Assembly: GCF_004963255.1 (NCBI RefSeq)
Contig: NZ_SUGA01000008.1
Span: 62,001 to 126,000, forward strand
Length of the DNA: 64,000 nucleotides
DNA from: Mesorhizobium sp.
GTDB lineage: Bacteria; Pseudomonadota; Alphaproteobacteria; Rhizobiales; Rhizobiaceae
Direction: 5' to 3'
Part shown: one piece after another, positions 1 through 8,627 of the stretch
Layout: every line of letters starts with the position of its first letter
How positions within the stretch are numbered: position 1 is the first letter of the stretch
The notes under the pieces: generated by a model
What the model was told of the DNA's origin: nothing
The model's database searches: none
Seen by the model: the letters and a program-made list of their open reading frames with translations, nothing else
Position numbers and translations under genes: made by a program

Positions 1-638
1 CCGATCCAGCGCGCCGTCCTGTCCGACGATGCGGCCAGTTTTTCCGCCAGCGCAAGGGCAGGGGCATGCAGGCTCATCGAGCGCTTGCCGATCTGCCGCA
101 GCGCCCAATTGACCGCCTTGCGGACGAAATTGCGCGGATCGCGGGCATGTTTCTCGATCAGCGGCAGATAGGCAAGGAAGGTTGCGTCCGGCTCTTTCTT
201 GAGATGGACGGTGCTCCAGGCGAGCATGGCTAAGGCGGTGCGGCGGACGAATTCGCGGTCGTCTTCGGCGAATTCGTCGATCAGGTCGCGCCAGAACGGC
301 GTTTCGGCAAACAGGTCGGCAACGGTGTCGACGATCTCCCAGCTGTCGAAATCCGCGGCCCAGCGCCGGCATAGGTCGATGTCGACCTTCTTCGGCTCGC
401 CGGTGAAGGCCGCCAGCAGCCGCGCCTCCCGGATGCCGCTGTCCCACAGCAGAAGCGATCGCTCGTGGTTCTTCTTGAGCGTGCGCGCCAGCGGCCGCAA
501 ATCGGAATTGCCGATGCCAAGCGCGCTCGCCGTGTTGATGCCGAAGCGCGCCATGCCTGCCAAATTCGCTTCCGTGCCGATCGCGCGTAGGTGCGCGACG
601 ATGTCGTCGGCGCTCCAGCTCGGATCGGGCAGGCCCAT
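1..638 (-). CDS. DNA alkylation repair protein (AlkD-like HEAT-repeat family), 3' end cut by window edge
   Basis: About 212 residues are visible, starting MGLPDPSW from the ATG complement at 636-638; the stop lies outside the window. Helical repeats are apparent, and the late motif NFVRKAVNWALRQIGKR is typical of the DNA alkylation repair enzyme family, HEAT-like glycosylases that remove alkylated bases. The reading frame is open from the start to the window edge. It begins 7 bases after the stop of the dehydrogenase gene on the same strand, so the two are probably co-transcribed. The family call rests on the repeat pattern and that motif; the precise subfamily and substrate cannot be told from this partial sequence. 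Confidence 0.8.
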   Translation of the reverse strand, partial: MGLPDPSWSADDIVAHLRAIGTEANLAGMARFGINTASALGIGNSDLRPLARTLKKNHERSLLLWDSGIREARLLAAFTGEPKKVDIDLCRRWAADFDSWEIVDTVADLFAETPFWRDLIDEFAEDDREFVRRTALAMLAWSTVHLKKEPDATFLAYLPLIEKHARDPRNFVRKAVNWALRQIGKRSMSLHAPALALAEKLAASSDRTARWI

Positions 639-645
639 CCGTCGC

Positions 646-1515
646 CTATTTTTCCAGGCGCGCAAGCAGCGAGGAAGTGTCCCAGCGCTTGCCGCCCATG
701 TCCTGCACATCCTTGTAGAACTGGTCGATAAGCGCGGTCACCGGCAGCTTGGCGCCGTTGCGGTTGGCTTCCGCCAGGCAGATGCCCAGGTCCTTGCGCA
801 TCCAGTCGACGGCGAAGCCGAATTCATATTTGCCGGCGTTCATCGTCTTGTGGCGGTTCTCCATCTGCCAGGAGCCGGCGGCGCCTTTCGAGATCACCTC
901 GACCACCTTTTCGATGTCGAGGCCGGCTTTCTTACCGAAATGGATGCCTTCGGCCAGGCCCTGGACGAGGCCTGCGATGCAGATCTGGTTGATCATTTTC
1001 GTCAGCTGGCCGGCGCCGGCCGAGCCCATCAGCCCGACCATGCGGGCGTAGGAGTCGATGACGGGCCTCGCCTTGTCGAAAGCGGCCTCATCGCCGCCGA
1101 CCATGACGGTCAGGACACCGTTCTCGGCGCCGGCCTGGCCGCCGGACACGGGCGCATCGAGAAAGGAGAAGCCTGCCTTGCGCGCGGCTTCGTCCAACTC
1201 GCGCGCGACCTCGGCCGAGGCGGTGGTGTTGTCGATGAAGACGGAACCCTTCTTCATCGCGGCGAAGGCGCCATTCGCGCCGGTCGTCACCGAACGCAAA
1301 TCGTCGTCATTGCCGACGCAAGAGAAGACGAAGTCCTTGCCTTCGGCTGCTTCGGCCGGCGTTAGCGCCAGCTTGCCGCCATGCTGGGCCACCCACTTCT
1401 CGGCTTTTGCCCTGGTGCGGTTGTAGACGGTGACGTCGTGGCCGCCCTTGTTTCTGAGGTGCCCGGCCATCGGATAGCCCATGACGCCAAGACCGAGAAA
1501 TGCAACCGATGCCAT
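646..1515 (-). CDS. NAD(P)-dependent 3-hydroxyisobutyrate dehydrogenase-like oxidoreductase
   Basis: A 289-residue member of the beta-hydroxyacid dehydrogenase family, which oxidises 3-hydroxyisobutyrate or reduces tartronate semialdehyde. The N-terminus holds the Rossmann fingerprint FLGLGVMGYPMAGHL. The substrate-binding segment DAPVSGGQAGAENG lies near residue 120, and the catalytic-lysine helix GAGQLTKMINQ near residue 170. The start at 1515 was chosen because the fingerprint begins a few residues later and GGAAGG-like purines precede it; an upstream extension to 1590 has no family similarity. A valine-degradation role (mmsB) is possible, but no partner genes are nearby, so the substrate stays open. 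It is followed closely by the DNA alkylation repair gene. Confidence 0.85.
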   Translation of the reverse strand: MASVAFLGLGVMGYPMAGHLRNKGGHDVTVYNRTRAKAEKWVAQHGGKLALTPAEAAEGKDFVFSCVGNDDDLRSVTTGANGAFAAMKKGSVFIDNTTASAEVARELDEAARKAGFSFLDAPVSGGQAGAENGVLTVMVGGDEAAFDKARPVIDSYARMVGLMGSAGAGQLTKMINQICIAGLVQGLAEGIHFGKKAGLDIEKVVEVISKGAAGSWQMENRHKTMNAGKYEFGFAVDWMRKDLGICLAEANRNGAKLPVTALIDQFYKDVQDMGGKRWDTSSLLARLEK

Positions 1516-1623
1516 AGACCTGCCTTCCAACACAGAGATTTCAGTGCCGGAACGTCTAGGCCATGCAGCGAATTCGTCAAGGCGTGGCAAGCCGCATCGA
1601 CTGGCACAGGCGATGCCGGGATG

Positions 1624-1681
1624 TCTCTTTGTTTAGCTCAATTCCGGACGGAAAACCGCTTCACACTTTTCCTGGAATTGC
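1624..1681. repeat. Palindromic mosaic repeat, copy 1 (CAATTCC/GGAATTG arms)
   Basis: Inverted arms CAATTCC (1639-1645) and GGAATTG (1674-1680) flank the core CCGCTTCACACTTTTC. A CTCTTTGTTTAG linker precedes it at 1625-1636. The element abuts the stop codon (1682-1684) of the permease gene on the minus strand. Closely similar copies lie at 13838-13905 and 49708-49750, and the core recurs with different arms at 8628-8677. The family resembles the Rhizobium-type intergenic mosaic elements. A folded 3' untranslated region is likely when transcribed. Confidence 0.85.
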
Positions 1682-2506
1682 TTAGCGATGCAGGTGGACG
1701 GTGATGCGGCGCTCGATCCATTCGACACCGTGGCGCAGGATCTCGACCATCACCAGGTAGACGATCGCCACCCAGATATAGGCCTGGATGTCGAAGGATT
1801 TCGCATAGGCGAGCTTGGCGTTGCCCATCAGATCGTAGACCGTGATGATGGCGACGATCGCCGAGGCCTTGATCATCAGGATGAGCTCGTTGCCGTAGGG
1901 CCTGAGCGCGACGATGATCGCTTGCGGCAGGATGACCTTGCGCAGCGTCTGCAATTTGTGCAGGCCGAGCGAGGCAGCGCCCTCCCATTGGCCGCGCGGC
2001 ACGCTTTCGATGGCGCCGCGCAGGATTTCGGCCTGATAGGCAGCGGTGTTGAGCGAGAAGGCAAAGACACCGCAATAGAAGGCTTCACGGAAGAACCACC
2101 ACAATCCGACCGTTTCCAGCTCCGGCCGGAAGGAACCGACGCCGTAATATACGAGATAGGTCTGCACCAGCAGCGGCGTGCCGCGGAAGAAATAGACATA
2201 GCAATAGGCAAGCCCGGACAGGATCCAGTTCTTCGACATGCGGCCATAGGCGACCGGCAGCGAGAAGATCGCTCCCAGCACCATCGAGATGGAAACCAGC
2301 GACAGGGTCGTTCCCAGGCCCTGCAGATAGGCCGGCGCGTAACGGGCGAAGAACTCTGGATTCCAGGCGTAGACGAGATAGGCGACGATGCCGAGACCGA
2401 AGAGGATCCATACGCCGACCAGTGCGTAGCCGACGATGCGGGCGCGCGGCCAGCCGCGGGCCAGAGGGGGCGGCTTGTCGACAACGATGGCCTGGCTGAC
2501 GCTCAT
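1682..2506 (-). CDS. Polar amino acid ABC transporter permease (HisM-like)
   Basis: A 274-residue inner-membrane protein with a cytoplasmic head, a first membrane segment around residues 25-47 and then the His/Glu/Gln/Arg/opine permease core. The EAA-loop signature is visible as GAASLGLHKLQTLRKVILPQA at about residues 185-205. It should form the translocation channel with the neighbouring permease and import an amino acid delivered by the binding protein encoded upstream. The start at 2506 gives an ATGA overlap with the upstream permease stop, so the two are translationally coupled. The stop codon sits directly against a palindromic repeat. Confidence 0.9.
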   Translation of the reverse strand: MSVSQAIVVDKPPPLARGWPRARIVGYALVGVWILFGLGIVAYLVYAWNPEFFARYAPAYLQGLGTTLSLVSISMVLGAIFSLPVAYGRMSKNWILSGLAYCYVYFFRGTPLLVQTYLVYYGVGSFRPELETVGLWWFFREAFYCGVFAFSLNTAAYQAEILRGAIESVPRGQWEGAASLGLHKLQTLRKVILPQAIIVALRPYGNELILMIKASAIVAIITVYDLMGNAKLAYAKSFDIQAYIWVAIVYLVMVEILRHGVEWIERRITVHLHR

Positions 2507-3219
2507 CGCACCGCCCTCCGCCCGAGATGACGCAGAATATGGCCGGTGGCGATCGACGACAGGATGGCGAGAGCCAGGAAGATCAGCGCCGCGACGCTGT
2601 AGAACAGGAAGGCATGCTTGGTGACGCGCGCCGCGACCCCGGACTGGCGCAAGGTCTCGGCGAGATTGACCACCGAGACCAGCGAGGTGTCCTTCAGCAG
2701 GCTCAGCCAGCAATTCTCGAGGCCGGGGAAGGCGATGCGTATCAGCTGCGGCAGGATGATCAGCCGCATCGTCTGCCATTTCGCCAGGCCGATGGCGTAG
2801 CCGCCCTCATACTGGCCTTTCGGAATGGCACGAAACGCGGAAAGGAAGACTTCGCTGGCATAGGAGGAGAAGATGAGCGACAGCACGATCATGCCGGCGA
2901 TGAAGCTGTTGACGTCGACCGTGGCATTCGGATTGAACAGCCGCACCAAGTATTGCAGCAGAAGCGGCATGCCGAAGAAGAACAGGAAGAGCGTCACCAG
3001 TTCCGGCAGGCCGCGAAAGACCGTGGTGTAGATGTTGGCGGCGAGCCGCAGCGACGGCTCTTCATGCTGCTTGGCAAAGGCGACGAAAAAGCCGATCGTC
3101 AGGCCGATCGGCAGTGTGGCGAGCGCCAGCACGATGGTAACCAGAACGCCAGACGCAATGTCGTCACTCCAGCCGTCCGGTCCCCAGCTGAGAAGTGTCC
3201 AAATACTTTGGGCCGGCAT
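2503..3219 (-). CDS. Polar amino acid ABC transporter permease (HisQ-like)
   Basis: A 238-residue permease of the HisMQ family. Several hydrophobic segments are visible (residues about 22-45, 60-85, 95-120 and 205-230), and the EAA loop appears as GYAIGLAKWQTMRLIILPQ. It pairs with the HisM-like permease, whose start overlaps this stop by four bases. It follows the periplasmic binding-protein gene by 78 bases, with a hairpin in the gap. Substrate specificity is set mainly by the binding protein and cannot be fixed from the permease. No ATPase gene follows, so the ATP-binding subunit must come from elsewhere. Confidence 0.9.
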   Translation of the reverse strand: MPAQSIWTLLSWGPDGWSDDIASGVLVTIVLALATLPIGLTIGFFVAFAKQHEEPSLRLAANIYTTVFRGLPELVTLFLFFFGMPLLLQYLVRLFNPNATVDVNSFIAGMIVLSLIFSSYASEVFLSAFRAIPKGQYEGGYAIGLAKWQTMRLIILPQLIRIAFPGLENCWLSLLKDTSLVSVVNLAETLRQSGVAARVTKHAFLFYSVAALIFLALAILSSIATGHILRHLGRRAVR

Positions 3220-3259
3220 TGACGGGTCGTGTCTCCGTGGCGATCCCGGGAGAAGAGAG

Positions 3260-3285
3260 GGGCGGCGAGGGGTGCCTCACCGCCC
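3260..3285 (-). terminator. Intercistronic stem-loop between binding-protein and permease genes
   Basis: Reading the minus strand, an 11-bp stem (GGGCGGTGAGG pairing with CCTCGCCGCCC, one G-U pair) encloses a 4-base loop, with no long U-run after it. It lies between the binding-protein stop (3298) and the permease start (3219). Such hairpins often stabilise the upstream mRNA or cause partial termination, giving more binding protein than permease. That role is inferred. Confidence 0.55.
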
Positions 3286-3297
3286 TTGGCGTGACGA

Positions 3298-4083
3298 TCA
3301 GGATTCGGCGCCGTAGACGTCGAACTTGAAGTATTTGTCGTTGATTTCCTTGTACTTTCCGTTCTTGCGAATAGTGTCGATCGCTTCGTTCAGCTTGTTG
3401 ACAAGATCGGTCTCGCCCTTGCGCACGGCAATGCCGGCGCCCGGTCCGAAGATCTCGACCGGCTGCGGCGAGGGCTGGCCGAGGATCTTGCAGCAGGCGC
3501 CGTCTGGCGTATCCAGCCATTGCTGCAGCACGACGATATCGTCCTCAATCGCGTCGAGACGGCCATTGGCGAGGTCGGCCTGCTCCTCGGGGCTGCTCGG
3601 ATAGCCCTTGATGGTGCTGTCCGTGTAGGTCTTGGAGGCATAATTGTAGTGCGTGGTCGTGGTGGCGACGCCGATATTCTTGCCGGCCAGGTCTTCCTTG
3701 GTCACGCCCTTGAGCGGCGAATCCTTCGGCACGGCGATAGCCGAGGGGGTGTTGTAGTATTTGTGGGTGAAGTCGACCTTTTCCTGGCGCTCGGGCGTGA
3801 TCGACATCGAGGCCACGATGGCGTCGAACTTGCCGGCCTGGAGCGCCGGGATGATGCCGTCCCAATCCTGCGCGACGAAGGTGCACTTCACCTTCATCTC
3901 GTCGCAAAGCGCCTTGGCGATATCGATGTCGAAGCCGACCAGCTGGCCGTCCGAAGTCAGGTTGTTGAAGGGCGGGTACGCGCCTTCGGTGCCGATCCTC
4001 AGGGTCTTTTCCTGAGCCTGGGCGACGCCAAGTGTCAGCAGCGCGGCCGAAGCGGCAAGCGCGAAACGCAGTGCAATACGCAT
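3298..4083 (-). CDS. Periplasmic polar amino acid-binding protein (family 3)
   Basis: A 261-residue exported solute-binding protein. A signal peptide with a hydrophobic core and an AQA/QE-type cleavage site covers about residues 1-23. The mature protein begins with the family-3 pattern TLRIGTEGAYPPFN, followed by GFDIDIAKALC and the ligand-contact stretch VASMSITPERQEKVDFT. This is typical of lysine/arginine/ornithine, histidine or cystine receptors. Two adjacent cysteines (ACCKI, near residue 195) may form a disulfide. It is the first gene of the binding protein-HisQ-HisM operon, and its promoter should lie above 4083. Confidence 0.9.
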   Translation of the reverse strand: MRIALRFALAASAALLTLGVAQAQEKTLRIGTEGAYPPFNNLTSDGQLVGFDIDIAKALCDEMKVKCTFVAQDWDGIIPALQAGKFDAIVASMSITPERQEKVDFTHKYYNTPSAIAVPKDSPLKGVTKEDLAGKNIGVATTTTHYNYASKTYTDSTIKGYPSSPEEQADLANGRLDAIEDDIVVLQQWLDTPDGACCKILGQPSPQPVEIFGPGAGIAVRKGETDLVNKLNEAIDTIRKNGKYKEINDKYFKFDVYGAES

Positions 4084-4234
4084 GATAATCCTCTCATATT
4101 GTCATGGCCGCTGTCCCGTGCGGCTCTTGTGGGCGGAGCTTCGTTACCGCCCGCTGAGGCGGATACTCCCACTCTTTGCGAGAAAAAAGCAACTGCAAAT
4201 CAACGGCAAACGACAATCCCGATCTGCCGCTGCG

Positions 4235-4750
4235 TTACTCGGTTTCAGCGACGAGACCTGTGCTGCGCTCGACGAAGTCGGCTATCGATTTGGTGTCGTT
4301 GAGGTCGAAAACCGGCAGGCCTTCGCCTTCGACCGGAAAGTCGGCGGCGACCGCGACTATGTTGGGATCGTTGGCTGAAAGCGGCGTCCGGTCCTTGGCC
4401 TCGAGCCGCCTTGCCTCGATCTTCTTGTGCGCTTCGCGCTTGTAGCCTTCGACCAGCACGATGTCCGAGGGCGCTAGGCGCGCCAGAATATTGTCGAGCG
4501 TCGGCTCGTCCTCGCCCCGCAATTCGTGCATCAGCGCCCAGCGCCGGCCGGAAACGATCGCGACCTCGGTGGCGCCCGCCTGCCGATGGCGAAAGGAGTC
4601 GGTACCCGGCTTGTCGATGTCGAAGTCATGGTGGGCATGCTTCACCGTCGAAACCGTCCAGCCGCGCGCCACCAGCTCGGTGACCAGCTTTTCCGTCAGG
4701 GTTGTCTTGCCGGAATTTTTCCAGCCGGTGATGCCGAATATACGTCTCAT
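4235..4750 (-). CDS. mobB: Molybdopterin-guanine dinucleotide biosynthesis adaptor MobB
   Basis: A 171-residue P-loop GTPase with the Walker A motif GWKNSGKTTL at residues 8-17, then TVKHAHHDFDID and the late VEGYKREAHKKIE segment, all typical of MobB. It assists MobA in attaching GMP to molybdopterin for DMSO-reductase-family enzymes. The start at 4750 makes an ATGA overlap with the mobA stop, so the two genes are translationally coupled. moaA, for the first step of the pathway, lies separately at 7449-8444. The call is firm from the motif set and the gene pairing. Confidence 0.93.
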   Translation of the reverse strand: MRRIFGITGWKNSGKTTLTEKLVTELVARGWTVSTVKHAHHDFDIDKPGTDSFRHRQAGATEVAIVSGRRWALMHELRGEDEPTLDNILARLAPSDIVLVEGYKREAHKKIEARRLEAKDRTPLSANDPNIVAVAADFPVEGEGLPVFDLNDTKSIADFVERSTGLVAETE

Positions 4751-5379
4751 GGCCGAAGGCTTTGCAACAGACGCTCCGCTGCCGCAAGATCGTCCGGCGT
4801 GTTGACGTTGAAGAACGGATCGATCTTCTGGCTGCCGGCCTCGATCATCGGGAATTCGACCTCGACATAGCCCTGGCGCTCCATGAAGGCCGAAACCCGC
4901 CGGTTGTCTTCGTCTACGAGGAAATGGCGCAGGGTGTCGCGCAGGCCGAGCGGCCAGAGCGCGAAGGTTGGATGCCACCTGCCGCCCGAACTGGCGACGG
5001 CAATCGCGCCTGGCCGCTCGCGGGTTGCGGCGGCGAGGCGCTCGACGAGGGTGTCGGGGAAGAATGGCGTGTCGCCGGCGGCGCTCATCAGCCACCGGCA
5101 GGTTGTTTGCTTCGCCGCCCATTCAAGGCCGGCGAGGATGCCTGCCAGCGGTCCGGCATGGCCCGGCACCGTGTCCTCGATCACCGGCAGGCCCGTGCCG
5201 GCAAATCGCGCCGGATCGCCGTTCGCGTTGAGCCCGAGCGTCGCGACCTGCGGCTTCAATCGCGCGGCGACATGGTCGATCAGCCTGGCTTTGCCCAATG
5301 AAAGCAGCGGCTTGTCGCCGCCGCCCATTCGGCGCGACTGGCCTCCCGCCAGAATGATCCCCGCAACATTTCGGTCCAT
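4747..5379 (-). CDS. mobA: Molybdenum cofactor guanylyltransferase MobA
   Basis: A 210-residue nucleotidyltransferase that transfers GMP from GTP to Mo-molybdopterin. The N-terminal signature IILAGGQSRRMGGGDKPLL (residues 8-26) carries the GTP-binding LAGG and the conserved Lys. The GDTPFF segment near residue 100 supplies a metal-binding Asp. The start at 5379 follows the EamA stop by four bases, suggesting one transcript of EamA, mobA and mobB. Length and motifs match the family. Confidence 0.93.
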   Translation of the reverse strand: MDRNVAGIILAGGQSRRMGGGDKPLLSLGKARLIDHVAARLKPQVATLGLNANGDPARFAGTGLPVIEDTVPGHAGPLAGILAGLEWAAKQTTCRWLMSAAGDTPFFPDTLVERLAAATRERPGAIAVASSGGRWHPTFALWPLGLRDTLRHFLVDEDNRRVSAFMERQGYVEVEFPMIEAGSQKIDPFFNVNTPDDLAAAERLLQSLRP

Positions 5380-5383
5380 CGGC

Positions 5384-6304
5384 CTATATGCCGTCCGGCG
5401 CCATGTCGGGTCCAGCGCTTTCAGCGGCAGGCTGCTGCCTGCCGACGACGCGCTCGCGGTAGAGCGCATAGAGGCCGGAGCCGATGATAATGGCGGCGCC
5501 GACGATCATGGGCAGGTCGGGAACATCGCCGAAAATGACGAGGCCGAGCAGGATCGACCAGAGCAGGGCGGTGTAGCGGAACGGCGCGATGAAGGAGATG
5601 TCGCCCGAGCGCATCGCCATGATGATGAACTGGTAGCCGATGAGCACCAGCACCGCCGCGAGCGCCAGAAGCATGGTCGACCGGCCGCTCATCGGCGTCC
5701 AGCCGCCCATCGGCGACAAAAGCAGCGCTCCCAGCACGGTCATGGCGAGCGCGGTCGCTGTCGACACCAGCATCGTCGGGATCGCTTGCGGGATGCGCTT
5801 GGTGGAAAGGTCACGCACCGCGCAGCAGGCGACGCTGGCCAACGCCACCAGCGAATAGACGCTGAAACCGTCGAATCCCGGCCGCACGATGATCAGCACG
5901 CCGACGAAGCCGGCGGCAATGGCGGTCCAGCGTCGCCAGCCGACGCTTTCGCCGAATACCAGCGCCGCGCCCATGGTGACCGCCAGCGGCAATGCCTGCA
6001 TGACGGCGGAGACATTGCCGATCGGCAGATGCGCAAGCGCGATCAGGAACGACACCGTGGCGCCGGCTTCGCCGGCCACGCGCATGGCCACCATCGGCTG
6101 CAGCATGGCGGCCGGATTGACGAGCGCGCCGCGCCGCCAGGCAAGCAGGCCGACGAAGAGAGACGCGAAGGCGCCGCGCACCAGCATGACCTGCGCCATG
6201 TTCATCGATTCGGAAGAAAATTTGGTGATCGCATCGTTCAAGGTGAAGCCGACCATGGCCACGATCATGAACAGCGCGCCGCGCAGGTTTGGTGAAAGAG
6301 GCAA
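5384..6304 (-). CDS. EamA/DMT-family transporter, probable TTG start
   Basis: A 306-residue membrane protein with two EamA repeats, about ten hydrophobic segments and the N-terminal family pattern RGALFMIVAMVGFTLNDAI. The family exports metabolites or amino acids; the substrate is unknown. No ATG lies upstream in frame before a TAG stop, and the family-conserved N-terminus begins right at the TTG at 6302-6304, so I take TTG as the start. The first internal ATG (6268) would cut into the first membrane segment. It lies four bases upstream of mobA and probably shares its transcript. Confidence 0.85.
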   Translation of the reverse strand: MPLSPNLRGALFMIVAMVGFTLNDAITKFSSESMNMAQVMLVRGAFASLFVGLLAWRRGALVNPAAMLQPMVAMRVAGEAGATVSFLIALAHLPIGNVSAVMQALPLAVTMGAALVFGESVGWRRWTAIAAGFVGVLIIVRPGFDGFSVYSLVALASVACCAVRDLSTKRIPQAIPTMLVSTATALAMTVLGALLLSPMGGWTPMSGRSTMLLALAAVLVLIGYQFIIMAMRSGDISFIAPFRYTALLWSILLGLVIFGDVPDLPMIVGAAIIIGSGLYALYRERVVGRQQPAAESAGPDMAPDGI

Positions 6305-6365
6305 AGGCGTTTCCGGATTCTTTTTCTAGATCAAGCCGTAGCAGGCGACCGGAAAACAGCAACGG

Positions 6366-6399
6366 CAAAGAAATGGGCCACGAAGTTCTGCGTGGCCCA
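6366..6399 (-). terminator. Rho-independent terminator of the small secreted-protein gene
   Basis: A 9-bp perfect stem (TGGGCCACG 6374-6382 with CGTGGCCCA 6391-6399) and an 8-base loop. On the minus strand it is followed by the T-rich ATTTCTTTG. It lies 30 bases after the stop of the gene at 6429-6785 and separates it from the EamA gene. Confidence 0.65.
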
Positions 6400-6428
6400 C
6401 GAGATCGATTTGCCAAGGTTCGGAAGAC

Positions 6429-6785
6429 TTATTTCGGCGTCAGCACTTCGGTGCCGTTGCCGTTCTGGCCGGCGATGGTCCACAGCCCATGCAGGGAGCC
6501 GTCCTTCTCGATCTTGTAGACGACGAGACCGACTTCCTTGCCCATCGCATAGCCGGCAGAAAACGCATTGTCGTTACGCATGCAGATACCGTCCGAGGTC
6601 GAGCCGCCGGTTTCCCAGTGGATCGTGCAGGTTGTGTCGCTGGTCAGCGTGATGGTGGCTTCGCCATCATATTTCGAGCCGTCGAAGTTGGTGCCGGCGA
6701 CGGTATAGGTGCCGCCGATCGACTGAGCGGCGGCCGGTATGGAAGCAATCCCAAGCATTGCAAGTGAAAGTATGAATGTGCGCAT
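6429..6785 (-). CDS. Small secreted protein of unknown function (118 aa)
   Basis: A signal peptide covers about residues 1-20 (MRTFILSLAMLGIASIPAAAQ). The mature part of about 98 residues looks all-beta, with alternating strands such as GGTYTVAGTNFDG, GEATITLTSD and GLWTIAGQNGNGTEVL. Two cysteines (TTCTIHW and GICMRN) could form a disulfide in the periplasm. A GGGGGAG ribosome site lies just before the ATG at 6785. I do not recognise a named family; the glycine-rich repeated beta hairpins suggest a small barrel or lipocalin-like fold. It is monocistronic, with its own terminator at 6366-6399. Confidence 0.7.
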   Translation of the reverse strand: MRTFILSLAMLGIASIPAAAQSIGGTYTVAGTNFDGSKYDGEATITLTSDTTCTIHWETGGSTSDGICMRNDNAFSAGYAMGKEVGLVVYKIEKDGSLHGLWTIAGQNGNGTEVLTPK

Positions 6786-6898
6786 GGCACTCCCCCTGAG
6801 AGCGAAAATCGCGCCCGAAGGCTAGGCCGGAAAAGGCCGGCGGTAAATCGGGCGGAAGGTGGGTGCGAGCGCATTATTTTCAGGGGAGCCGGTCCGCC

Positions 6899-7393
6899 TC
6901 AAGGGCCGCTGAGGCTCTTGGCGATCGCGCCGGCCAGAGGGTCGTATTTCGCCTTGAGCGCGGCGGGATATTCGATCCAGACGGTGCGGATGACGTCGTC
7001 CTTTCCGAACAGGCGCCGTTCGTAGAAGACCTTGCCGTCCTTGCTTCCAGAGAGCACCGCCCAGTTCTTGCCGGTCTTGCTGTAGGTGACCTTGTAGCCC
7101 GGTTCGGTGCTTGCTTTCTCTTGGGCAACGAAACCCTTCGGGGTGTCGTTATCGACATTGTAGATGCCGGAACAGGTCAGGCTGGCGCCGTCGGCGCTAA
7201 GCCATTGCTGCCCATCGCCATTTTCCGGTTCGGGCATCGGCTTGTCGAAGATATCGTCGGGAAATGTGCATGACTGGCCGAACCGCGCATTCACGTAGGT
7301 GAACGGCTTGGCGGTTGCCGTTGTCGTGATGATTGCCGACAGGAAAAGGATAGCCGCCGGTGACGGGCAGCCGATGCGCCGACGATTCTGCAT
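6899..7393 (-). CDS. Exported protein of unknown function (164 aa)
   Basis: It starts MQNRRRIG at 7393, preceded by a very strong GGGGGGAAC ribosome site; the in-frame extension to 7435 lacks one. A basic N-region and hydrophobic core (residues about 10-28) form a signal peptide ending ATAKPF. The mature part has the sequence NARFGQSCTFPDD and two cysteines, and its second half (YSKTGKNWAVLSGSKDGKVFYERRLF as alternating strands) resembles proteins that describe a self-contained beta domain. No catalytic motif is visible and I do not recognise a family name. It lies alone between moaA and the other small secreted protein. Confidence 0.7.
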   Translation of the reverse strand: MQNRRRIGCPSPAAILFLSAIITTTATAKPFTYVNARFGQSCTFPDDIFDKPMPEPENGDGQQWLSADGASLTCSGIYNVDNDTPKGFVAQEKASTEPGYKVTYSKTGKNWAVLSGSKDGKVFYERRLFGKDDVIRTVWIEYPAALKAKYDPLAGAIAKSLSGP

Positions 7394-7448
7394 GTTCCCC
7401 CCTTTGGCCAACAACCAAAGGCGATCATGCATCAAGCCGCGAAAAAAA

Positions 7449-8444
7449 TCAGCCGCCGGTGACGCTCATATGCCGCGAGACCGAAGGACGGCTGGTGCGG
7501 CGGTCGATGATGAAATCATGGCCCTTGGGTTTGCGGCCGATGGCCTCGTCGATCGCCGCGTCGAGCAGTTCGTTGCCCTCGGAGGCACGCAACGGCGCCC
7601 TGAGGTCGGCAGCGTCCTCCTGGCCGAGGCACATGTAGAGTGTGCCGGTGCAGGTCAGTCGCACGCGGTTGCAGCTCTCGCAGAAATTATGCGTCATCGG
7701 TGTGATGAAGCCGAGCCGGCCGCCGGTCTCCGTGACATGGACATAGCGGGCAGGGCCGCCGGTCTTGTAGGGGATATCGGCGAGCGTGAACTGGCGCTCC
7801 AGCGATGCGCGCAGCAGCGACAGCGGCAGATACTGGTCGGTGCGGTCGGCCTCGATCTCGCCCATCGGCATCGTCTCGATAAGGGTGAGGTCCATGCCGC
7901 GGCCGTGCGCCCAGCGCATCAGTTCGGGGATCTCGGCATCGTTGAAGTCGCGCAGCGCGACCGCGTTGAGCTTGATCTTCAAGCCTGCCTTCTGCGCGGC
8001 ATCGATGCCTTCCATCACCTTGCCGAGATTGCCCCAGCGCGTGATCTGGTGGAATTTTTCGGCATCGAGCGTATCCAGCGAGACATTGATGCGCTTGACG
8101 CCGCAATCGGCGAGCTCTGCGGCGAAGCGCGACAGCTGCGAGCCGTTGGTGGTCAGCGTCAGCTCTTCCAGCGCGCCGCTGTCCAGATGACGCGACAGCT
8201 GGCGCACCAGGTGCATGATGTTCTTGCGCACCAGCGGCTCACCGCCGGTTAGCCTGAGCTTCTTCACGCCCTTCTCGATGAAGACGGTGCAGAGCCGGTC
8301 AAGCTCTTCCAGCGACAGAAGATCCCTCTTCGGCAGGAAGGTCATGTCCTCGGCCATGCAATAGGTGCAACGGAAATCGCAGCGGTCGGTGACCGACACG
8401 CGCAGGTAGCTGATCGTGCGACCGAAGGGGTCGATCATGTCCAT
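7449..8444 (-). CDS. moaA: GTP 3',8-cyclase MoaA
   Basis: A 331-residue radical SAM enzyme catalysing the first step of molybdenum cofactor synthesis, rearranging GTP to 3',8-cyclo-GTP. The N-terminal iron-sulfur motif CDFRCTYC gives Cys22, Cys26 and Cys29. The C-terminal second-cluster motif CESCNRVRL...C follows Cx2C then about 13 residues then C, and the protein ends in the functional double glycine (SVTGG). The start at 8444 (MDMIDPFGR) was chosen because the family N-terminus begins there and GGGAAA lies about ten bases upstream; an extension to 8546 is not family-like. It is separated from mobAB by three genes. Confidence 0.96.
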   Translation of the reverse strand: MDMIDPFGRTISYLRVSVTDRCDFRCTYCMAEDMTFLPKRDLLSLEELDRLCTVFIEKGVKKLRLTGGEPLVRKNIMHLVRQLSRHLDSGALEELTLTTNGSQLSRFAAELADCGVKRINVSLDTLDAEKFHQITRWGNLGKVMEGIDAAQKAGLKIKLNAVALRDFNDAEIPELMRWAHGRGMDLTLIETMPMGEIEADRTDQYLPLSLLRASLERQFTLADIPYKTGGPARYVHVTETGGRLGFITPMTHNFCESCNRVRLTCTGTLYMCLGQEDAADLRAPLRASEGNELLDAAIDEAIGRKPKGHDFIIDRRTSRPSVSRHMSVTGG

Positions 8445-8627
8445 TGGCAAGCGTTTCCCGTGGCCTTTAGCGGCGTCGTTATATATGGCTATGTGATACG
8501 ATCCGATGCCGCATTCAAGATAGAAGGTCTTGATCTTTGGTAACATTCCCCGACCGACATCGCGTGTCGGCTGACCTCAAGTGGCTTTCCGCATCGCTCG
8601 AAGCGGCGTAGGGAAGGGCGCAACTCA

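Noticed and set aside
4883..6295. 470-residue plus-strand frame over mobA and the EamA gene
   Set aside because: His/Arg/Asp-rich shadow spanning two well supported minus-strand genes.
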